Source: Neorhizobium sp. SHOUNA12A
Lineage (GTDB): Bacteria > Pseudomonadota > Alphaproteobacteria > Rhizobiales > Rhizobiaceae
DNA: 64,000 nt
NCBI RefSeq assembly: GCF_023006505.1
Contig: NZ_JALBGV010000004.1
Location: 121,960-185,959, forward strand
Direction: 5' to 3'
Shown: positions 36,580-44,648 of the stretch, piece by piece
How positions within the stretch are numbered: the stretch's first letter is position 1
How the letters are laid out: every line of letters starts with the position of its first letter
Translations under genes and position numbers: made by a program
Notes under the pieces: generated by a model
Told to the model about the DNA's origin: nothing
Database searches by the model: none
The model's input: the letters and a program-made list of their open reading frames with translations, nothing else

Positions 36580-36617
36580 GAAAATCTTGATGGTCGATGA
36601 AAATCTTGATGGTCGAT
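36580..36617. repeat. tandem direct repeat of 19 bp
   Basis: Two exact copies of GAAAATCTTGATGGTCGAT, at 36580-36598 and 36599-36617, head to tail. They lie at the start of a HAD-like gene remnant; the unit encodes the first residues of that remnant. Replication slippage is the simplest origin. The copy number may vary between strains. Confidence 0.9.
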
Positions 36618-36701
36618 ATCGACGGTGTGCTCGTTCACGGACGACCCGCTGACGGCCGAGCGGCCATCACCCCGTTTGCGGCCACTCAAGAAAGCCGCTG
36701 A
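36597..36701 (+). pseudogene. remnant of a HAD-family hydrolase (N-terminal fragment)
   Basis: 34 codons from ATG 36597. The start M-K-I-L-M-V-D-I-D-G-V-L-V-H-G-R has the HAD motif I D-x-D-G-V at residues 7-11, the phosphate nucleophile site, then reads into A-D-G-R-A-A-I-T and stops with TGA at 36699. A full HAD hydrolase needs about 200 residues, and motifs II-IV do not follow in any frame. The upstream 19-bp tandem repeat lies over the start. It is a decayed gene or a deletion product. Confidence 0.6.
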
Positions 36702-36707
36702 GCCGAA

Positions 36708-36735
36708 AGGATCGGCCGACAGCGCGGCCGATCCT
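36708..36735 (-). terminator. terminator-like hairpin after the Cys-rich protein gene
   Basis: AGGATCGGCC (36708-36717) pairs with GGCCGATCCT (36726-36735) around an eight-base loop. It lies 15 bases beyond the stop of the gene at 36750-37139 on the minus strand. A T-run is lacking. Confidence 0.55.
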
Positions 36736-36749
36736 GTTGCAGATCCCGC

Positions 36750-37139
36750 TTACTCGACCAGATTGATTTCCTCGGTCTCGCCGCCGCTGCAGACGTAGCA
36801 GCAGTCTTCGCAAGCTTCCTTGTTGTTCGGGCCCGTGCCCCAATAGGTCTGCTTGTCGCCGGAGACCCAGGCACCGTAGCAGATATTCTCGCCCTGCTGG
36901 CAGGAGAGGTGGATCTGCTTGGATTCGCCGTCATCCAGATAATAGACCTGGTTGCCGCCCGGCCAGACATGCTTGCGGTCCTGGCTGTAGAGCTCGACCT
37001 CGACGGCGTTCGGATGTTCGTTGCGCATCACGAAGCTGACGTCAGCGGACATAACCTGACCAGCGATGGAGCAGACGGTTGCCGTCAAAGCCACCAGGGC
37101 TGCGCGGCGGATCGCCGGCAGCGAATTAAAAATCAACAT
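36750..37139 (-). CDS. secreted cysteine-rich protein of unknown function
   Basis: 129 residues with a signal peptide (about residues 1-31). The mature protein has seven cysteines: one in L-S-C-Q-Q and one in E-N-I-C-Y-G-A-W near 80-90, then C-E-D-C-C-Y-V-C within nine residues near 115, all typical of disulfide-rich periplasmic or surface proteins. Aromatic strands (V-Y-Y-L-D-D-G, Y-W-G-T-G-P) suggest a beta fold. No family recognised. The C-terminal S-G-G-E-T-E-E-I-N-L tail is acidic. Confidence 0.75.
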   Translation of the reverse strand: MLIFNSLPAIRRAALVALTATVCSIAGQVMSADVSFVMRNEHPNAVEVELYSQDRKHVWPGGNQVYYLDDGESKQIHLSCQQGENICYGAWVSGDKQTYWGTGPNNKEACEDCCYVCSGGETEEINLVE

Positions 37140-37247
37140 GAAGCCCCCTATGATAGCGCCTGATCAACGGGCGCCCGTCCATATGCCCTGATTTGCAAGA
37201 ATAAATCGAGATGGAGGGGGACGTGCTGCTGGATTTTTCTTGGACCT

Positions 37248-37769
37248 TCAAGCAATGCGCTTGTAAAACAGCGTCGTGGCGCAGAAACCACCTTCCGGCC
37301 ACATGGCATAATCCGGAATGACGCCTACCCGCTCCCAGCCGAAGCGCGGATAGATCTTTTCCGCCTCGCTGCCGGTCGCGGTGTCGAGCACCAGAAGGGT
37401 GCGGCCGCGCCGTGCGGCTTCCGCTTCCACCGCCTCCATCAGCCTGCGCGACAGGCCGAGCCCGCGGGCGGAGCGATGCACTAGGAGCTTCATCAGGTCG
37501 CCGCGATGCGGCTGGTTCGGCTTTGAGGCAAGACCCACCTGCACCGTGCCGACGACCTTGCTCTCCACTTCGGCCACCGCGAGGATGATACCTCCCTTTT
37601 CGACCGCATCGGCAATCTCCTGCCAATAGCCGACCGCATCCTCCGGCGCGAAGGGCAACATGAAACCGAGCGAAGCCCCGCCGTTGACGCAGTCGGACAG
37701 GGTCTCGGAGAGATCGGCTATGGCAGCGCGGGTTTCGCCGGCATCGAGGATGCGGATGGTGACGGTCAT
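37248..37769 (-). CDS. GNAT-family N-acetyltransferase
   Basis: 173 residues. The acetyl-CoA loop is L-V-H-R-S-A-R-G-L-G-L-S-R-R-L near residues 110-125 (R/Q-x-x-G-x-G/A motif), followed by L-L-V-L-D-T-A-T-G near 140. The family transfers acetyl groups to amines; here it could act on an antibiotic, amino acid or protein. It follows the XRE-cupin regulator gene by 26 bases in the same direction and is probably controlled by it. Confidence 0.88.
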   Translation of the reverse strand: MTVTIRILDAGETRAAIADLSETLSDCVNGGASLGFMLPFAPEDAVGYWQEIADAVEKGGIILAVAEVESKVVGTVQVGLASKPNQPHRGDLMKLLVHRSARGLGLSRRLMEAVEAEAARRGRTLLVLDTATGSEAEKIYPRFGWERVGVIPDYAMWPEGGFCATTLFYKRIA

Positions 37770-37795
37770 CTTGAAAAATCTTCTGATGAAAATGC

Positions 37796-38371
37796 TCAGC
37801 GGCCGCGGTCGAGGATGACAGCATACCGGGCCGGCTTGTCGGACGGATTGTGGAAGTCGAAGGCGGCGCCGATATCCATGTAGAGGCAGTCGCCGGGATG
37901 AAGCGTATGGACGGTCTCGCCGATGACCATCTCCAGCACGCCCTCGAACAACCAGACATGCTGGGTCATCACCCGGCTCTCCTCGCGCGGCGGAAAGCTA
38001 ACCCGCGCATGGGCGGGGAAATCCACCTCGACGATATCTACCCTGCTCGGCGTGCCCGGCGGCGAAACCGAGCGGCGCAGATAACCCGTATGCGAATCGC
38101 GCCACAGCTTCTGTTCCGCCCGGCGGCTGAGCGGCGAGTTCTGCGGCTCGTCATCGGCGAAAAAGGCCGAGAGGGAGAGCCCGAGGGCCTCCGACAGCCT
38201 TGCCAGCAGCGCCGCCGTCGGGCTCGCCTCGGCCCGCTCGATCCGCGAAATCATCGCACGGCTGACGCCGGAGCGGTTCGCCAGTTCGTCCAGCGTCAGA
38301 CCGGCGCGGGCCCGCAGGCTCTTCAGCCGCTCGCTGATAGCGTTTTCAATGTCATGATCCGTGGCTTCCAT
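37796..38371 (-). CDS. XRE-cupin transcriptional regulator
   Basis: 191 residues from ATG 38371; the longer frame to 38470 crosses an inverted repeat and is rejected. An N-terminal XRE helix-turn-helix spans about 10-65 (T-L-D-E-L-A-N-R-S-G-V-S-R-A-M-I-S near 25) and a cupin barrel covers the C-terminal half (H-P-G-D-C-L-Y-M-D near 158). Such proteins sense a small molecule with the cupin and repress nearby genes. It reads into a GNAT gene and is divergent from an MFS transporter, a standard regulator-enzyme-transporter set. Confidence 0.9.
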   Translation of the reverse strand: MEATDHDIENAISERLKSLRARAGLTLDELANRSGVSRAMISRIERAEASPTAALLARLSEALGLSLSAFFADDEPQNSPLSRRAEQKLWRDSHTGYLRRSVSPPGTPSRVDIVEVDFPAHARVSFPPREESRVMTQHVWLFEGVLEMVIGETVHTLHPGDCLYMDIGAAFDFHNPSDKPARYAVILDRGR

Positions 38372-38376
38372 GATTT

Positions 38377-38391
38377 GAGAATTGCATTCTC
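38377..38391. promoter_or_regulatory. inverted repeat upstream of the XRE-cupin gene
   Basis: GAGAAT-TGC-ATTCTC, perfect 6-bp arms, six bases upstream of ATG 38371 on the minus strand. It is well placed as the autoregulatory operator; the regulator could also control the divergent MFS gene about 150 bp away. Confidence 0.6.
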
Positions 38392-38545
38392 TTATCGTGG
38401 AATCAAGTGCGCAAATGATAGAGTTGGCGAATTTTACAAGCGATGGCGCTTCCGCGATAGCTCCTGTCATGGTCCATCGGCTATGGAGCAGTATCGGGCT
38501 TTAAATCGGCGGAAATCGCCAACGCCCGCGCTTGCGGGGGACGAG

Positions 38546-39799
38546 ATGAACGGCCAGACATCCGAGACGGCGTCGCCCCTGTCGATCGCCAGCATCGTCG
38601 TTTCGATGACGATTGCCGCCATCGGCAGCGGCATCATGTCGGCCTATGTTCCTTTCGTGCTGACGGAGACGGGTTCATCCTGGGCCGCCAGCGCCGCGGT
38701 TCCGACGCTTGCCTTCGGCGGGCTGATCGGCTGCATCGTCGGCGGACCTCTGATCCGCCGGGTAGGCCATGCGCGGCTGTTCTCCTGCTCGATGGCGATG
38801 GTGATCATCGCCGCCGTGCTGATCGCCACCAACCCGCCGCCGATCTACTGGGTTTTGGCGCGCGGCGTCTATGGGGCAGCGTCCAACGTCAATTTCATCA
38901 TCGCCCAGAGCTGGCTCAACCACGCCGCCTCCAACGAATGGCGCGGCCGGGCGATGTCGTTCTTCTACATGGCTTTCGTGCTGGGGCTCGGCGCCGGCGC
39001 CTGGCTGTTCGGTCGCATTCCGACGGACGGCAATCTGGCGCCGCTCGCCGTGGTATTCGTCACCGCGCTCGCCATCCTGCCGATCGGGCTGACCCGCCTG
39101 CCCAACCCGCCGGCGCCGGCCAATGTCAATGTCGACATCAAGATGGCCTGGCGCATCTCGCCGGTCGGGCTGATCGGCGTGCTCGCGTCCGGCGGCCTTT
39201 CCATGGTGATCCAGGGCTTCGTGCCGATCTACGCCACCACCAGCCACGTGGCGCAGGCGGATGTCGCGCTTTTGATGCTGGTGATGCAGACGGGCCTGCT
39301 GTTCGTGCAATATCCGCTCGGCATGCTGTCGGACCGCATCGACCGCCGTTTCGTGCTCCTGATCACCTGCGCGCTGATTGTCGCGGCGGGCACTGCGGCG
39401 CTGTTCGTGTCCTTCTCGATGATGATCATCCTGATGCTGGTCTTCCTCGTCTTCGGCGGCGCGGTCGAGACTGTCTATTCGGTCGCCAATGCGCATGCCA
39501 ACGACCGGGCCGATCCCGGCGATTTCGTGCCGCTCTCCTCGACGCTCTTGGTCGCCTGGTCGACGGCTGCGACCATCGTGCCGCTCGGGGTGACGCTGCT
39601 CACCCCGGCTTTCGGCCAGCACACCTTCATCTACGCGGTCATCCTGGTGGCGATCGCCTACGGGACTTACGTGATCTGGCGCCTCAAGGAACGCGTGGGC
39701 GTGCCGGCCGACGAACGGGAGAATGTCGGGCTCAGAAGCGCCCAGCTTCCGAACGCCTCCGTGATGACCGGTCCGGAGACCGAAAAGCCCGCCAAATAG
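38546..39799 (+). CDS. MFS transporter, YcaD-like
   Basis: 417 residues from ATG 38546; the reading frame extends upstream to 37850 but crosses the divergent regulator, so the later start is used. Twelve helices are visible. R-R-V-G-H-A-R-L-F near residue 73 and L-S-D-R-I-D-R-R-F near 265 are the MFS loop signatures, and W-L-N-H-A-A-S-N-E-W-R-G-R near 121 is distinctive of the YcaD/UMF-type. Paired with the XRE-cupin/GNAT unit, export or uptake of the regulator's ligand is likely. Confidence 0.84.
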   Translation: MNGQTSETASPLSIASIVVSMTIAAIGSGIMSAYVPFVLTETGSSWAASAAVPTLAFGGLIGCIVGGPLIRRVGHARLFSCSMAMVIIAAVLIATNPPPIYWVLARGVYGAASNVNFIIAQSWLNHAASNEWRGRAMSFFYMAFVLGLGAGAWLFGRIPTDGNLAPLAVVFVTALAILPIGLTRLPNPPAPANVNVDIKMAWRISPVGLIGVLASGGLSMVIQGFVPIYATTSHVAQADVALLMLVMQTGLLFVQYPLGMLSDRIDRRFVLLITCALIVAAGTAALFVSFSMMIILMLVFLVFGGAVETVYSVANAHANDRADPGDFVPLSSTLLVAWSTAATIVPLGVTLLTPAFGQHTFIYAVILVAIAYGTYVIWRLKERVGVPADERENVGLRSAQLPNASVMTGPETEKPAK

Positions 39800-39880
39800 C
39801 CCACGCCGCTGGGCTTTATCCTCAACGAAAGGTTATCTTTCCGCTTTGCGGCAGGGATTCGCGCTGCTATATGCGCGACC

Positions 39881-41707
39881 ATGAGCACCAATTCCACCCG
39901 CACTCCGCTTGACCATATCCGCAACTTCTCGATCGTGGCACATATCGACCACGGCAAGTCGACGCTCGCCGACCGGCTGATCCAGACGACCGGTGGCCTT
40001 GCCGAGCGCGACATGTCGGAACAGGTGCTGGACTCGATGGATATCGAGCGCGAACGCGGCATCACCATCAAGGCCCAGACGGTGCGCCTGCACTACAAGG
40101 CGAATAACGGCGAGACCTATATCCTGAACCTCATCGACACGCCCGGCCATGTCGACTTCGCCTACGAAGTGTCGCGTTCGCTGTCGGCCTGCGAAGGTTC
40201 GCTTCTCGTCGTCGACGCATCCCAGGGCGTCGAGGCGCAGACGCTCGCCAACGTCTATCAGGCGATCGACAACAACCACGAGATCGTCACCGTCCTCAAC
40301 AAGATCGACCTGCCGGCCGCCGAACCCGACCGCATCCGCGAACAGATCGAGGAAGTGATCGGCATCGACGCGTCGCACGCCGTGCTGATCTCGGCGAAGA
40401 CGGGCCTCGGCATTCCGGACGTGCTGGAAGCGATCGTCCACCAGCTACCGCCGCCGAAGAGCGAACTCGGCGAAAAAGGCCCGCTGAAGGCGCTGCTGGT
40501 CGACAGCTGGTACGACACCTATCTCGGCGTCATGGTTCTGGTACGCATCCTCGACGGCGTGCTGACCAAGGGGCAGACCATCCGCATGATGGGCACCGAT
40601 GCCAAATACCAAGTGGAGCGCGTCGGCGTCCTGACCCCGAAAATGCTGGCCGTCGACAGCCTCGGCCCCGGCGAGATCGGTTTCTTCACCGGCTCGATCA
40701 AGGAAGTGGCCGATACCCGCGTCGGCGATACGATCACCGAGGACAAGCGCCCGACCGCCAAGGCGCTGCCGGGCTTCAAGCCGGCCCAGCCGGTGGTGTT
40801 CTGCGGCCTCTTCCCGGTCGATGCCGCCGATTTCGAGGACCTGCGCGCCGCGATGGGCAAGCTGCGCCTCAACGACGCGTCGTTCTCCTTCGAAATGGAA
40901 AGTTCGGCAGCACTCGGTTTCGGTTTCCGCTGCGGCTTCCTCGGCCTGCTGCATCTGGAAATCATCCAGGAACGCCTGGAACGCGAGTTCGACCTCGACC
41001 TCATCGCCACCGCACCCTCGGTTGTCTACAAGCTGACGATGACCGATGGTTCCGAGCGCGAGCTGCACAATCCGGCCGACATGCCGGACGTGGTCAAGAT
41101 CTCGGAAATCCAGGAACCGTGGATCAAGGCGACGATCCTCACCCCCGACGACTATCTCGGCGGCATCCTAAAACTCTGCCAGGACCGCCGCGGCATCCAG
41201 ACCGAACTCACCTATGTCGGCAAGCGCGCCATGCTCACCTACGAGCTGCCGCTCAACGAAGTGGTGTTCGATTTCTACGACCGCCTGAAGTCGATCTCCA
41301 AGGGTTATGCCTCGTTCGACTACCATCTGCACGGCTATCGCGAGGGAAACCTCGTGAAGATGTCGATCATGGTCAACGGCGAGCCAGTCGACGCGCTCTC
41401 CATGCTCGTCCACCGCTCCGCTGCCGAAAAGCGCGGCCGCGACATGTGCGAGAAGCTGAAAGACCTGATCCCGCGGCACATGTTCAAGATCCCGATCCAG
41501 GCGGCGATCGGCGGCAATGTGATCGCCCGCGAAACGATCTCGGCGATGCGCAAGGACGTGACCGCAAAATGCTACGGCGGCGACGCCACCCGCAAGCGCA
41601 AGCTGCTCGACAAGCAGAAGGAAGGCAAGAAGCGCATGCGGCAGTTCGGCAAGGTCGACATCCCGCAGGAAGCGTTCATTGCCGCCTTGAAAATGAAGGA
41701 CGATTGA
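39881..41707 (+). CDS. lepA: elongation factor 4 (LepA) GTPase
   Basis: 608 residues, full length. G1 A-H-I-D-H-G-K-S-T is at residues 20-28, switch II D-T-P-G-H near 87, and G4 N-K-I-D near 143. The C-terminal domain unique to LepA is present, ending in [13 protein letters not shown] near 575. The factor back-translocates or helps assemble ribosomes under stress. A CcdA/CcdB pair follows 55 bases downstream. Confidence 0.98.
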   Translation: MSTNSTRTPLDHIRNFSIVAHIDHGKSTLADRLIQTTGGLAERDMSEQVLDSMDIERERGITIKAQTVRLHYKANNGETYILNLIDTPGHVDFAYEVSRSLSACEGSLLVVDASQGVEAQTLANVYQAIDNNHEIVTVLNKIDLPAAEPDRIREQIEEVIGIDASHAVLISAKTGLGIPDVLEAIVHQLPPPKSELGEKGPLKALLVDSWYDTYLGVMVLVRILDGVLTKGQTIRMMGTDAKYQVERVGVLTPKMLAVDSLGPGEIGFFTGSIKEVADTRVGDTITEDKRPTAKALPGFKPAQPVVFCGLFPVDAADFEDLRAAMGKLRLNDASFSFEMESSAALGFGFRCGFLGLLHLEIIQERLEREFDLDLIATAPSVVYKLTMTDGSERELHNPADMPDVVKISEIQEPWIKATILTPDDYLGGILKLCQDRRGIQTELTYVGKRAMLTYELPLNEVVFDFYDRLKSISKGYASFDYHLHGYREGNLVKMSIMVNGEPVDALSMLVHRSAAEKRGRDMCEKLKDLIPRHMFKIPIQAAIGGNVIARETISAMRKDVTAKCYGGDATRKRKLLDKQKEGKKRMRQFGKVDIPQEAFIAALKMKDD

Positions 41708-41721
41708 TCTTTCCAATGACC

Positions 41722-41750
41722 GTTTATGCGCATATAGTTTGCGCATAAAC
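41722..41750. promoter_or_regulatory. palindrome upstream of ccdAB-like pair
   Basis: GTTTATGCGCA (41722-41732) pairs perfectly with TGCGCATAAAC (41740-41750) across TATAGTT. It lies 12 bases before the CcdA-like ATG at 41763 and after lepA. It is the expected operator for CcdA-type autoregulation. Confidence 0.72.
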
Positions 41751-41762
41751 TTGGAGATCGGA

Positions 41763-41993
41763 ATGTCCCAGTCCGCCCGAAAAGCAGCCAATCTTTCGCT
41801 GGACAGCAACCTTGTGTCCGAAGCCCGCGAGCTGAAGATAAACGTATCGCGGGCGGCCGAAGAAGGCATAACAAAGGCGATCAAGGCCGAGCGCGAACGC
41901 CTTTGGCGGCTGGAGAATGCCGAGGCAATCCGGCTTGAAAATGAATATATCGAGAAACACGGTTTGCCACTCGCCAAGTATCGCCAGTTCTGA
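41763..41993 (+). CDS. ccdA: CcdA-family antitoxin
   Basis: 76 residues from ATG 41763 with GGAG 10 bases upstream. The N-terminus (residues about 5-40, N-L-S-L-D-S-N-L-V-S-E-A-R-E-L) is the ribbon-helix-helix DNA-binding part, and the C-terminus (W-R-L-E-N-A-E-A-I near 44) is the CcdB-binding tail, ending H-G-L-P-L-A. Its stop overlaps the toxin ATG by one base. It should repress from the palindrome upstream. Confidence 0.9.
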   Translation: MSQSARKAANLSLDSNLVSEARELKINVSRAAEEGITKAIKAERERLWRLENAEAIRLENEYIEKHGLPLAKYRQF

Positions 41994-42292
41994 TGGCGCG
42001 TTTTCGTGCTTACAAAATGGCATCCAGCAAACTGCTGGTGCTCGACCTTCAGGCGGACCTTTTGGATGATCTCAAGACTCGCGTCATAGTCCCGCTATAT
42101 CCGGTCGCGGAGCTCTCGTGGTCGATGCCACGTCTTAACCCGCGTTTTGCAATCCGTGGCGAACTGCACGTGATGGCGACGCAAAGAATGGCCGCCGTGC
42201 CGGCCCAGGATCTCGGCGAACTGGTTGCTGACCTTTCCGCGTATCGCGACGAGATTCTCGCCGCGACGGACTTTTTATTTCAGGGCTTCTGA
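41993..42292 (+). CDS. ccdB: CcdB-family toxin
   Basis: 99 residues, the typical CcdB length. Opening M-A-R-F-R-A-Y-K-M, the middle V-P-L-Y-P near residue 33 and P-R-L-N-P-R-F near 45, and the end F-L-F-Q-G-F are diagnostic. CcdB poisons DNA gyrase; the C-terminal residues contact GyrA. The ATG shares one base with the CcdA stop. Chromosomal CcdB homologues are sometimes inactive, which cannot be judged here. Confidence 0.93.
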   Translation: MARFRAYKMASSKLLVLDLQADLLDDLKTRVIVPLYPVAELSWSMPRLNPRFAIRGELHVMATQRMAAVPAQDLGELVADLSAYRDEILAATDFLFQGF

Positions 42293-42455
42293 GTTCAGAG
42301 TACGCAGCGGTGATTTCTTAGGTCTACCGCATCTGAACACATTCCCGCCAACAAACCCGCCAATCATTAAAACCTTAATAAATCCTGCAAATGCTTTGAA
42401 ATCTCGCTCGTGCAAGGTGATTGCAGGTGATGAGTTCGTGGGCTGATATGGCGAC

Positions 42456-42493
42456 GGCTCAAGGGCATGACGCCGATCTTCACTGCCTGAGCC
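42456..42493 (+). promoter_or_regulatory. leader hairpin before the flagellin gene
   Basis: GGCTCAAGGGCA (42456-42467) pairs imperfectly with TGCCTGAGCC (42484-42493). It sits 33 bases before the flagellin ATG in a 235-base gene-free leader. It may stabilise the mRNA or bind a flagellin regulator of the FlaF/FlbT kind, but this is inferred from position. Confidence 0.4.
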
Positions 42494-42526
42494 CGTAACG
42501 TGTCCTTCCCACCTGCGAGACGCTTC

Positions 42527-43474
42527 ATGAGCAGCATTTCTTACAATCAGTCGGCGGCGTCTGCGCTGTTGCTGCTGACCGGCTCCGCCAAGGCGCTGGA
42601 GCGCAACACGGTCCAGGTGGCAACCGGCCGCAACGTCAACACGGCATCCGACAACGCCGCCTATTGGTCGATCGCCACGTCGATGCGTTCGACGGGCATG
42701 TCGCTTTCGGCAGTCGAGGACGCATCGGGCCTTGCAGCCGCGATGACGGATACGGCGTCGCTCGGCATGGAGGCTGCGACCGGTCTCGTTTCCGAGATCA
42801 AGGCAAAACTTATCCTGGCGCGCTCGCCGGGCGTGGACCGCGACGCCATCAATGCGGAGATCGGCCAACTCAAGGATCAGTTGGGCATGGTCGCCGAGTC
42901 GTCATCCTTCAACGGCGAGAACTGGCTGAGTTCCGCCGGGACGCCGAGCGTCAAGTCGCTGCTGGCATCCCCATCGACGAACCAAGACGGCACCACGGCC
43001 CTCAACACGATCGATTTCGATACCGCCTCGACGACGCTGGTCGGCAGCGGTGACGCCGCCGACGGGCTTCTGACCAAGGCCTATTCGGGCACCACCGACA
43101 ACGGCACCGCCTACGAATATTACCTCCTCGATACGGGATCGCAGGGCTCGGCAACCGCCAGCGAAATCAAGATCTCCAATTCGACCACCGAAGACGAACT
43201 GGATGGCATGATCTCGGCCACCGACAGCATGCTTTCGAGCCTCACCTCCGCCGGCGCCAAGCTCGGCTCCACGTCGAGCCGCATCAGCGCCAATACGGAA
43301 TTCCTCTCCAAGCTGCAGAATGCGATCGACCGCGGCGTCGGGCGCCTCGTCGACGCCAACATGGAAGAGAGCGCCGTCAAGCTTGCCGCCACGAAGGTGC
43401 AGCAGCAACTTCAGACGATCGGCCTCAGCATCGTCAACGAACAGTCGAAACGCATTCTCGACCTCTTCCGCTGA
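42527..43474 (+). CDS. flagellin
   Basis: 315 residues from ATG 42527. The N-terminal D0/D1 region is clear (Y-N-Q-S-A-A-S-A near 6, R-N-V-N-T-A-S-D-N-A-A-Y near 42), and the C-terminus E-S-A-V-K-L-A-A-T-K-V-Q near 280 is the matching helix. Middle domains are short, as in other rhizobial flagellins. It makes the flagellar filament. It stands alone: no other motility gene is in the window, so it may be a minor or differently regulated filament protein. Confidence 0.93.
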   Translation: MSSISYNQSAASALLLLTGSAKALERNTVQVATGRNVNTASDNAAYWSIATSMRSTGMSLSAVEDASGLAAAMTDTASLGMEAATGLVSEIKAKLILARSPGVDRDAINAEIGQLKDQLGMVAESSSFNGENWLSSAGTPSVKSLLASPSTNQDGTTALNTIDFDTASTTLVGSGDAADGLLTKAYSGTTDNGTAYEYYLLDTGSQGSATASEIKISNSTTEDELDGMISATDSMLSSLTSAGAKLGSTSSRISANTEFLSKLQNAIDRGVGRLVDANMEESAVKLAATKVQQQLQTIGLSIVNEQSKRILDLFR

Positions 43475-43486
43475 TACCTCCCCGAT

Positions 43487-43520
43487 ATCCGGCCCTTGGG
43501 TATGCTCGGGGGCCGGATGT
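43487..43520 (+). terminator. terminator of the flagellin gene
   Basis: ATCCGGCCC (43487-43495) pairs with GGGCCGGAT (43510-43518), 13 bases after the stop; GTTTCGTT follows. A long loop allows additional pairing inside. Confidence 0.65.
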
Positions 43521-43641
43521 TTCGTTCGCTCGCGGGATAAGACCCCGCGGGAGGGCATCCCCACTCTCCTCATTCCTGTCCCTGCGACTGGGACCAGACG
43601 CGATGGCGTCGGAGCACCTTCAGCGCAAGGCCACCCAATTG

Positions 43642-43893
43642 TTAGTGGCGGCTCGCATGCAGTGGACGCGGCATGTCGGAATGGGTGATCCAGACGCGGC
43701 CGTCGAACGCCACTTCGCCGTGATCGAGCTTGCTGCTGGCGATGCTTTCGATAAGGCCTAGCTTGGAGCAGACGTCGCCGATCCTGCCGTCGTTGACGAC
43801 GCAGACGGCCTGGCATGTGCCGCCGTCGCGCATCACCAGAACGGTGTGGTGGCTGTTTCGCACGATCTTGTTGGGCAATGTCACGAGCGTCAT
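43642..43893 (-). CDS. small protein of unknown function
   Basis: 83 residues; GGGAGAAG is five bases before ATG 43893, a strong site. Two beta-rich halves, L-P-N-K-I-V-R-N-S-H-H-T-V-L-V near residue 6 and G-E-V-A-F-D-G-R-V-W-I near 58, with Cys residues at G-T-C-Q-A-V-C near 26 and V-C-S near 41. No family recognised. It lies between the flagellin and the mobR-like regulator and shares no obvious partner. Confidence 0.6.
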   Translation of the reverse strand: MTLVTLPNKIVRNSHHTVLVMRDGGTCQAVCVVNDGRIGDVCSKLGLIESIASSKLDHGEVAFDGRVWITHSDMPRPLHASRH

Positions 43894-44034
43894 GCTCTTC
43901 TCCCTGCTGTATCCAAGTTACGGCTGGCGTGCCTGGAGAGGAGGCTCGGCCAATATGGTCAACAAATGGTTAACGGAGCGGGATCGGATACGGAGTTTGC
44001 TCCGGTAACCGGGCCACGCCTTGCCCGAAGCAGG

Positions 44035-44541
44035 TCAGGTGACCGGCTTGGTCTTGGCGGTGTCCGAAACCTCGCGCAACGGTGCGCGGCTCAACTCGTT
44101 GCCGGCGGCGATCGCCTTGCGCAAAAGCCGCAGCAGTTCGTCGCCCTCATCTGCCGACAGCCCGCGCAGCATGAGTTCCTGCGCCGCCTCGACCACCGGC
44201 GCGACGCCGCTCAAGGTCTTGCGACCCTCGTCGGTGATCTGCAATTCGCGGGCGCGCCTGTCCCTGGTGCTGGCATTGCGCGCCAGCAGCCCTTTCTGCA
44301 CCAGCCGGTCGATCACCCCGGTAATCGTCGTCCGGTCGTAGGCGATCAGCCCCGCGAGCGTCACCTGATCGATGCCGGGATTGGTGCTGACCGCCGCAAG
44401 CGCCGCGTATTGGACGGGTGTCAGGTCGTAGCCGGCTTGCTCGACCTCGGCATGGAAGACCGCCACGGCGATCTGCTGAAACCGGCGGGCGAGATGCCCC
44501 GGCATGTCATCGTTGTCTTTCACCAAACTCTCCAAAACCAT
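44035..44541 (-). CDS. MarR-family regulator, likely MobR
   Basis: 168 residues from ATG 44541; the longer frame to 44604 overlaps the operator region. The winged helix spans about 45-115: V-Q-Y-A-A-L-A-A-V near 40, L-I-A-Y-D-R-T-T-I-T-G-V near 68 for the recognition helix, and D-R-R-A-R-E-L near 100 for the wing. It is divergent from the mobA-like gene; in Comamonas the MarR protein MobR represses mobA and is released by 3-hydroxybenzoate. The parallel is strong but untested. Confidence 0.85.
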   Translation of the reverse strand: MVLESLVKDNDDMPGHLARRFQQIAVAVFHAEVEQAGYDLTPVQYAALAAVSTNPGIDQVTLAGLIAYDRTTITGVIDRLVQKGLLARNASTRDRRARELQITDEGRKTLSGVAPVVEAAQELMLRGLSADEGDELLRLLRKAIAAGNELSRAPLREVSDTAKTKPVT

Positions 44542-44554
44542 CGCAAGCTTGACA

Positions 44555-44580
44555 CGTATACTGATAATCAGCATACTGAT
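44555..44580. promoter_or_regulatory. operator-like repeats between mobR-like and mobA-like genes
   Basis: CTGAT-A-ATCAG at 44561-44571 is a perfect 5-bp-arm palindrome; ATACTGAT occurs twice, at 44558-44565 and 44573-44580, 15 bp apart. The cluster sits between the two divergent starts, as a MarR operator should. Confidence 0.6.
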
Positions 44581-44648
44581 CAATATTGGATCCGCCGAAT
44601 CCATTTCAGCGGACGCCCATCAAGAAACATGCGGAGGAAACTGGTTCC

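Noticed and set aside
37850..38545. N-terminal 232-codon extension of the YcaD-like MFS gene
   Set aside because: It runs across the divergent XRE-cupin gene and is Arg/His-rich; the MFS family start is at 38546.
43960..44010. 17-codon ORF (M-V-N-K-W) after the 83-codon gene
   Set aside because: No convincing ribosome site and no hairpin or conservation argument; chance ORF.
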